64,000 nt of DNA from Nocardia miyunensis NBRC 108239 (GTDB taxonomy: Bacteria; Actinomycetota; Actinomycetes; Mycobacteriales; Mycobacteriaceae). Position 1 is the stretch's first letter, and every line of letters starts with the position of its first letter. The notes beneath the pieces were generated by a model, which was given only the letters and a program-made list of their open reading frames with translations, was not told where the DNA came from and did no database searches. The position numbers were made by a program, and so were the translations under genes. This document shows, piece after piece, positions 60,000-64,000 of this stretch. The stretch lies in assembly GCF_001613065.1 (NCBI RefSeq), contig NZ_BDBQ01000044.1:97683-161682 (forward strand), in the 5' to 3' direction.

Positions 60000-61022
60000 G
60001 TCGGTCTCTCCGAATCGTCTCAGTTCCCACTCTTCGGGCAGGAGCTTGTTCTTTGAGATATTGCATCTCCAGCAGGCCAGGACGACGTTGTCCCAGGTGT
60101 GGTTGCCGCCGGCACTGACCGGGATGATGTGCTCGACTGTCGCCAGGTTGTCGGGTCGTTCTTCGCCCTTCTTTGTACGGCTAAAGACCATCAGCACTCC
60201 GCAATAGTGGCACTGATCGCCGTACTTCTTGCGAAGCTTCGCTCTCGTCACAGTCGGGTCAAATTCGATGCCAGCGAGTCGTGCGCGTCTGCGATCGACT
60301 GAGATCGACGCCAAGGCAATTCGCTTGTCCCGATGACGTTCGTATCGAGCTGTGTCCTGAGCCCTGATTCGTTCGGGGTTCGCTGCGACGCGCTTTCGGT
60401 GCCTGTCGAGCTGGCGCTCACCGTTATCCGAGTACCACTTCTTCATTTGATCGGATCGGCACTGTTTACACTTCGACCTTCTGCCGCCGGTACCGTTCTT
60501 GTCCTTGTCGAACTCTGCAATCGGCTGACGGTTTCCGCAGCCTGAGCAGGTCCTCGTTCCATCTGGGTGGTCTATTGCTTTGAGAACGGCTGGACTTTTG
60601 TTGCCGCCGAGCGGATCGCCGTGGTTCTTCAATCGGAGCCAGTGGGCGTTGCACAATCCGCGTCCGACGATCTTGCCTGAGCAGCCGTCGACCGAGCAGG
60701 TCGCACCTTCTGGATACTTCGCAATCCTCAGAAGGTGGATCGGTCCTGGATCGCCGGTAGCTCGGAACCTGTCGTAGTGCAGTTCGCACATGCCTCGCGC
60801 TCTGGCGGTCTGCTCGCACCCTTCGACGGCACACGCATGCTTCGTCGGTCGGCACGAGACGCACTTGATCCCGGTTCCTCGATGCAGCTTTCCGCAGCTG
60901 CCGCATTCGCGTTCGGGTTTCCCGCAACGGCTGCAGCGAACTGTGTGGCCTCGGAATGTCTTGCCGCACTCCACGCAGGTTCGCTCAACGGCCCGGCATT
61001 GGCTGCACCGTCTGTGTGGCAC
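59979..61022 (-). CDS. Zinc-ribbon HNH endonuclease
   Basis: 347 residues from GTG 61022. Residues 1-150 hold repeated zinc knuckles (CSQC, CVECGKTFRG, CSRCGKPEREC, CGSCGKLHRG, CVSC, then CAVEGC and CSVDGC). A CSGC...CKQC ribbon is at about 160-190, and the HNH core VEHIIPVSAGGNHTWDNVVL then ACWRCN at the end binds metal through CHYCG and CWRC. The upstream 76 bp contain an in-frame-shifted first knuckle (ATG 61098), so the native gene was probably longer. Confidence 0.75.
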   Translation of the reverse strand: MPHRRCSQCRAVERTCVECGKTFRGHTVRCSRCGKPERECGSCGKLHRGTGIKCVSCRPTKHACAVEGCEQTARARGMCELHYDRFRATGDPGPIHLLRIAKYPEGATCSVDGCSGKIVGRGLCNAHWLRLKNHGDPLGGNKSPAVLKAIDHPDGTRTCSGCGNRQPIAEFDKDKNGTGGRRSKCKQCRSDQMKKWYSDNGERQLDRHRKRVAANPERIRAQDTARYERHRDKRIALASISVDRRRARLAGIEFDPTVTRAKLRKKYGDQCHYCGVLMVFSRTKKGEERPDNLATVEHIIPVSAGGNHTWDNVVLACWRCNISKNKLLPEEWELRRFGETDLPDDSA

Positions 61023-61098
61023 CTCGAATGGACTCGCCGCAGCCGACGCATACAGGGGGCCGACCGTTCGCGCCCGCAGCGGTCTTTCCGTCCGCCAT

Positions 61099-61331
61099 CC
61101 GCCAAACTCCCGCCGCTATCGTCCGCTACTCAGGAGTCTATCGGGGGTGTCCGACACCTCTCGCGCACGAACGGCGATGCAAGCACAGATAATTTGCTAC
61201 ATCGGGTCCATCGAGTCACGTACTTTGGCCTGGTGGGCATGTATTAGACTCCTGCGCGCCTCCGGGCCGTCCTCGCTGACGTCGAGCGATTCCGGACGGC
61301 GTTCGAGGAGTGGGTCTCCCTGCACAAGCGG
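61099..61331. other. Control and 5' region between HNH and HEPN-like genes
   Basis: Open plus-strand coding continues upstream of GTG 61332 to a stop at 61245-61247; the 28 codons in between (RLRAVLADVERFRTAFEEW among them) look coding but lack any start codon. Confidence 0.45.
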
Positions 61332-62096
61332 GTGTCGAGAGACTTCGACGGTGCCGGCGAGTACGAGGTTCGAGGTGGCATTTCGCACGGAGTTGTCAGC
61401 AAGGCACGACGAGAGGTCGCGGTGGCAGCGGGCCGAGCTGGGCTCGCCGCTTCGATTGTCATGGACTGCCCGTTCTACGACAGCAACGGCTGGAACGGCG
61501 ATCAGAACCTCATCCAACGCTGGCAGGCCGTCGCATACAACGTCCGGTTCGAAGAAATTCTCGACTACACCGACATGCTTGCCGGTCAACTTGCGGGGCT
61601 CGTTCAGAACGCTGAACTCGACAATCCACCCCAGCTCGGCCCCACTGAACTCCATGCGCTGATCTGGGGGGCCGCGAAGATGCTCTGGCAAATCGGCGAG
61701 TATCGGCGAGCAGTAGCATCCGCTGCCGATGCCGTGGAGTGGTATGGCCGCCAGCAAACCAGTCGCCATGACATCGAGGGCGTGTCGGTTTGGCAGGAGG
61801 CTTTTTCCGATAGACCACCCGAGCCGGGACGGCCACGTTTGCGCTGGCCTGGCGATCCCACACACAAGTCGGTCAACTCTATGAACCGGGGTCTTCTCGG
61901 CTTCGGTGTGGGCGTGCAGCAGACGATCCGGAACCAGGCCACACACGGACAGGAACAGGAGTACGCGCCTCAGGAAGCCTTGGAGCGACTCGGCGCGCTG
62001 AGCCTGCTGGCGAGGTGGATCGACGAATGCAACCTGGACGAAGCATCCCCTGTCGTCCCGGTTCCGACGAACGGCCAGCCTGCCGCTGCCGTATGA
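61332..62096 (+). CDS. HEPN/Ymh (TIGR02391-like) family protein
   Basis: 254 residues from GTG 61332. The C-terminal half matches the Ymh family: GAAKMLWQIGEYRRAVASAA, SVNSMNRGLLGFGVGVQQ and IRNQATHG, the last carrying the HEPN Rx4H pair (Arg200-Asn201...His205) of ribonuclease-type HEPN toxins. ALERLGALSLLARWIDEC closes the fold. Often in phage-defence or toxin modules. The N-terminus appears truncated. Confidence 0.65.
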   Translation: MSRDFDGAGEYEVRGGISHGVVSKARREVAVAAGRAGLAASIVMDCPFYDSNGWNGDQNLIQRWQAVAYNVRFEEILDYTDMLAGQLAGLVQNAELDNPPQLGPTELHALIWGAAKMLWQIGEYRRAVASAADAVEWYGRQQTSRHDIEGVSVWQEAFSDRPPEPGRPRLRWPGDPTHKSVNSMNRGLLGFGVGVQQTIRNQATHGQEQEYAPQEALERLGALSLLARWIDECNLDEASPVVPVPTNGQPAAAV

Positions 62097-62222
62097 CTCT
62101 CTCCAGCAAAGGCTTCAGCTCTCCGAATTCCGCGATACGTGGGTCTTGATCCTCGTATTGCCATTGAGCAGGCTAGTATCTGCCTCGATGAGCGTGTACT
62201 ACCGCCCTCGGGGGACAACCAA

Positions 62223-62870
62223 GTGAACCATCCTGCGCCGCAGCATAACTCGACCCAAAGTAAGCCACCAGCCCCGCCCCGGAAACGTCGCGTACTGGAA
62301 CTGGGACCCGCATGGATCACAGCGATCTCTGGCCTCATCGCGGCCCTGACTGGAGCAGGTGTCTTCGTTGGAAGGGCAACCGCTCCAACCGGCGGGGCGC
62401 AACCTACGGTTGTTGCATCGGCGCCCCAGGCACCCTCCCTTACGAACAGACCGAGCGACAGTGCCTCTCTCGTACCGACCACGAGCTCGAGTTCAGCTGC
62501 GCCTACACTTCCGGCCGGAACCATCCTGGTCCAAGACTGCGCGATCGACCTGCCCACCTCCTACTACCTACCGCTTGGCAATTCATCGGACTGCCCGGTG
62601 CCCGACACCAAGTTTGCAGCGGGGCTTACGTGGTCGTACCTGGCTCTGAAGGCTTCCGGTCCGTTCAAGATCGCGCCAGGAGGTGCTACTGCGCCGACTT
62701 TCGACACATGCCGACGAACAACCAACTTCGAGGACTCTGCGACGTTTTGGAAGATCGGCGATTCGGAGTGCATACGCGGGAGTGGTGTGGTTGCGGCACT
62801 GACTATTACCACACGCACCGAAGGTGACGACAAGAACGGTCACTTCACTCTCACGATCTGGCAAGGATGA
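62223..62870 (+). CDS. Membrane-anchored hypothetical protein
   Basis: 215 residues from GTG 62223 with GGGGGA 8 bp before; an upstream GTG (62139) would add 28 residues. A Pro-rich cytoplasmic start is followed by a single membrane helix (PAWITAISGLIAALTGAG), a Ser/Thr/Pro-rich stalk and a Cys-containing outer domain (CAIDLPTSYY, DCPVPDTKFAAG, CRRTTNFEDS). Function unknown. Confidence 0.55.
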   Translation: MNHPAPQHNSTQSKPPAPPRKRRVLELGPAWITAISGLIAALTGAGVFVGRATAPTGGAQPTVVASAPQAPSLTNRPSDSASLVPTTSSSSAAPTLPAGTILVQDCAIDLPTSYYLPLGNSSDCPVPDTKFAAGLTWSYLALKASGPFKIAPGGATAPTFDTCRRTTNFEDSATFWKIGDSECIRGSGVVAALTITTRTEGDDKNGHFTLTIWQG

Positions 62871-62875
62871 CAGGC

Positions 62876-63396
62876 GGGCAGCGCCTCCCCATCGCGGGTT
62901 GCCAACCTTGCCGATGACGTGCAGTGCAGTCGTCGAGATCGTGTCCGACCAGAGCAGACCCAAGGTTTGGGTGCGACGCAGGCCGGTTGCCGCGAGCAGG
63001 GTCACCCAGTCGGCCAAGTCGGTGCTCTCGCAATAGTCCGCCACAGTCGGCGCCGTGTAGGACTTCACCGGCGTCCCGCGATTGCATTCCGCGCGAGACA
63101 GCTTGCGAAGACAGGGAAGCCGCGGCGTCCGCACCGCGGAGAGCATGAACCACAGTTCCTCGATGGTGATGTCACGGGCGCCGCATGTCCGGCCTTTGGC
63201 TTCGATGTTCTTCGTCAGCTGCGACTCCCGGACAGGGTTGACGCTGAGCGCGTCCTTGCGGACGGCGTAGCGGAACATCCCCGACAGCACGTTTGCGCCC
63301 GGTCCGCATCGACGACGGGCCTTTGTCTGCACCAGGGCTTTTCAGGAAGGTCTCGACCGACGACGTCGTGACCTCGAGCAACCAGCGCTCACCGAA
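62876..63396 (-). pseudogene. Tyrosine integrase remnant with frameshift
   Basis: ERWLLEVTTSSVETFLK (63390-63340) in one frame and, after a shift near 63330, NVLSGMFRYAVRKDALSVNP, RDITIEELWFMLSAV, and LVTLLAATGLRRTQTLGLLWS-like text (ADWVTLLAATGLRRTQ) in another. This is the middle of an actinobacterial phage/ICE integrase; the start and the catalytic C-terminal HxxR..Y part are missing. Confidence 0.75.
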
Positions 63397-63478
63397 CGCG
63401 GTAGTCGGTTGCTTGTTGAAGCTGACTTCGCGGTGCGATCCACCGGACGGATACGAGGCCACTGCAGCAACTATCCCT

Positions 63479-63967
63479 GTGCGAACCGCCCCCATCGAAA
63501 CCGAGTTCACAGCCGCAGTCGAACGCTGGACCAAGGAATTTCGCGCGGACAAGGAAGTCCTGACCGGCGAACCGATCGCTACAGCACGCAAGCATTTCTC
63601 CGAGACATTTCTTCATGCACTATCGTCCACGGCTCTCTCGGACAACGAGCAATTGCCGGGCCTATTCACGGACTGGTGGGTAACGAATCAAGAGGAACTC
63701 AACCGACTACGCAGTCCCGACAACAGCACCAACTCACCCGCTGCGAAAAAGTACGAAGATCTGTACGACCGGATCGATGCTGACCTCCTCGCACGGGCTA
63801 AGAAACTCGTGGCTCAAGAGCGCAACCGCCTGGTCAATATGTATGTGGCGTGGGGAGACCGGTACAACACCTCCCTTGAGGAGCTAGAGATCCGGCGGGC
63901 AGAGACGTCCTCGCGCCTGATCAGACACCTTCGAAACCTCGGTTACTCCTCGGAACCCAACCGGTAG
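63479..63967 (+). CDS. Possible methylase C-terminal fragment
   Basis: 162 residues from GTG 63479. KKYEDLYDRIDADLLARAKK, VNMYVAWGDRYNTSLEELE and IRHLRNLGY resemble the far C-terminal helix bundle of actinobacterial type I HsdM proteins. No catalytic motifs, so either a fragment or an unrelated helical protein. Its stop is 33 bp before the window end. Confidence 0.4.
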   Translation: MRTAPIETEFTAAVERWTKEFRADKEVLTGEPIATARKHFSETFLHALSSTALSDNEQLPGLFTDWWVTNQEELNRLRSPDNSTNSPAAKKYEDLYDRIDADLLARAKKLVAQERNRLVNMYVAWGDRYNTSLEELEIRRAETSSRLIRHLRNLGYSSEPNR

Positions 63968-64000
63968 GGCGGGTCATCAACGTCACCCGATCGTGCAGAA

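Noticed and set aside
1..64000. CRISPR array
   Set aside because: No regularly spaced repeat of 24-40 bp was found; the only tandem array is the 3x16-bp repeat at 11539.

Overview
The window is high-GC actinobacterial DNA, most likely from a Nocardia-like member of the Mycobacteriales. This rests on a complete ergothioneine set (egtA-D), a GT39 protein mannosyltransferase next to rsmI, an RpfB with three DUF348 repeats plus G5, a PimC-type mannosyltransferase, an AlkB-rubredoxin-rubredoxin reductase operon, frequent GTG/TTG starts, and gene order resembling the M. tuberculosis arcA-pmt-rsmI-metG-tatD-rpfB-ksgA-ispE-pth-rplY block. Species assignment is inference.

Left part (1-19 kb, accessory metabolism). 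Positions 1-7184 hold a catabolic-looking cluster: two 4,5-dihydroxyphthalate decarboxylase-like proteins, a CoxG-like SRPBCC protein, an HpcH/HpaI aldolase, a 4-oxalomesaconate-hydratase-like and a pyrone-dicarboxylate-lactonase-like amidohydrolase, and a ThDP enzyme. Three copies of the GntR/FadR-type half-palindrome TTGTNNNACAA lie in its control regions. Next come a tightly overlapped alkane hydroxylase operon (alkB-rubA1-rubA2-rubB) with a divergent TetR regulator, the egtA/egtBCD ergothioneine genes with a divergent EgtE-like PLP enzyme, and an ADP-ribosylglycohydrolase.

Middle part (19-50 kb, conserved housekeeping backbone with insertions). pth, rplY, prfC, an ABC-F ATPase, tRNA-fMet, ispE, ksgA, rpfB, tatD, metG, rsmI, pmt and arcA form the backbone. 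It is interrupted by a SnoaL/NTF2 pair with a monooxygenase remnant, an Abi-alpha/DUF445/Abi-alpha module, a copZ-copA copper module between ispE and ksgA (with a decayed copy of the ksgA 3' end beside ksgA), a lipase and an SDR between ksgA and rpfB, and a small XRE-regulator module. Further right are an ATPase-less CHASE3-HAMP kinase-like protein, GntR-ArcA, SoxR with its box, an SDR, a PimC-type mannosyltransferase, a GAF-GGDEF-EAL protein and two GyrI-like effector-binding proteins.

Right part (56-64 kb, genomic island). Immediately after tRNA-Ala(CGC) the character changes: an HTH gene with a frameshift, an operon with an HTH-methyltransferase-specificity fusion, a decayed translationally coupled downstream gene, a zinc-ribbon HNH endonuclease with an upstream frameshift, a HEPN/Ymh-type protein, a membrane-anchored hypothetical, and a frameshifted tyrosine integrase remnant. 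This looks like an aging integrated defence-type island. Its distal end is not in the window.
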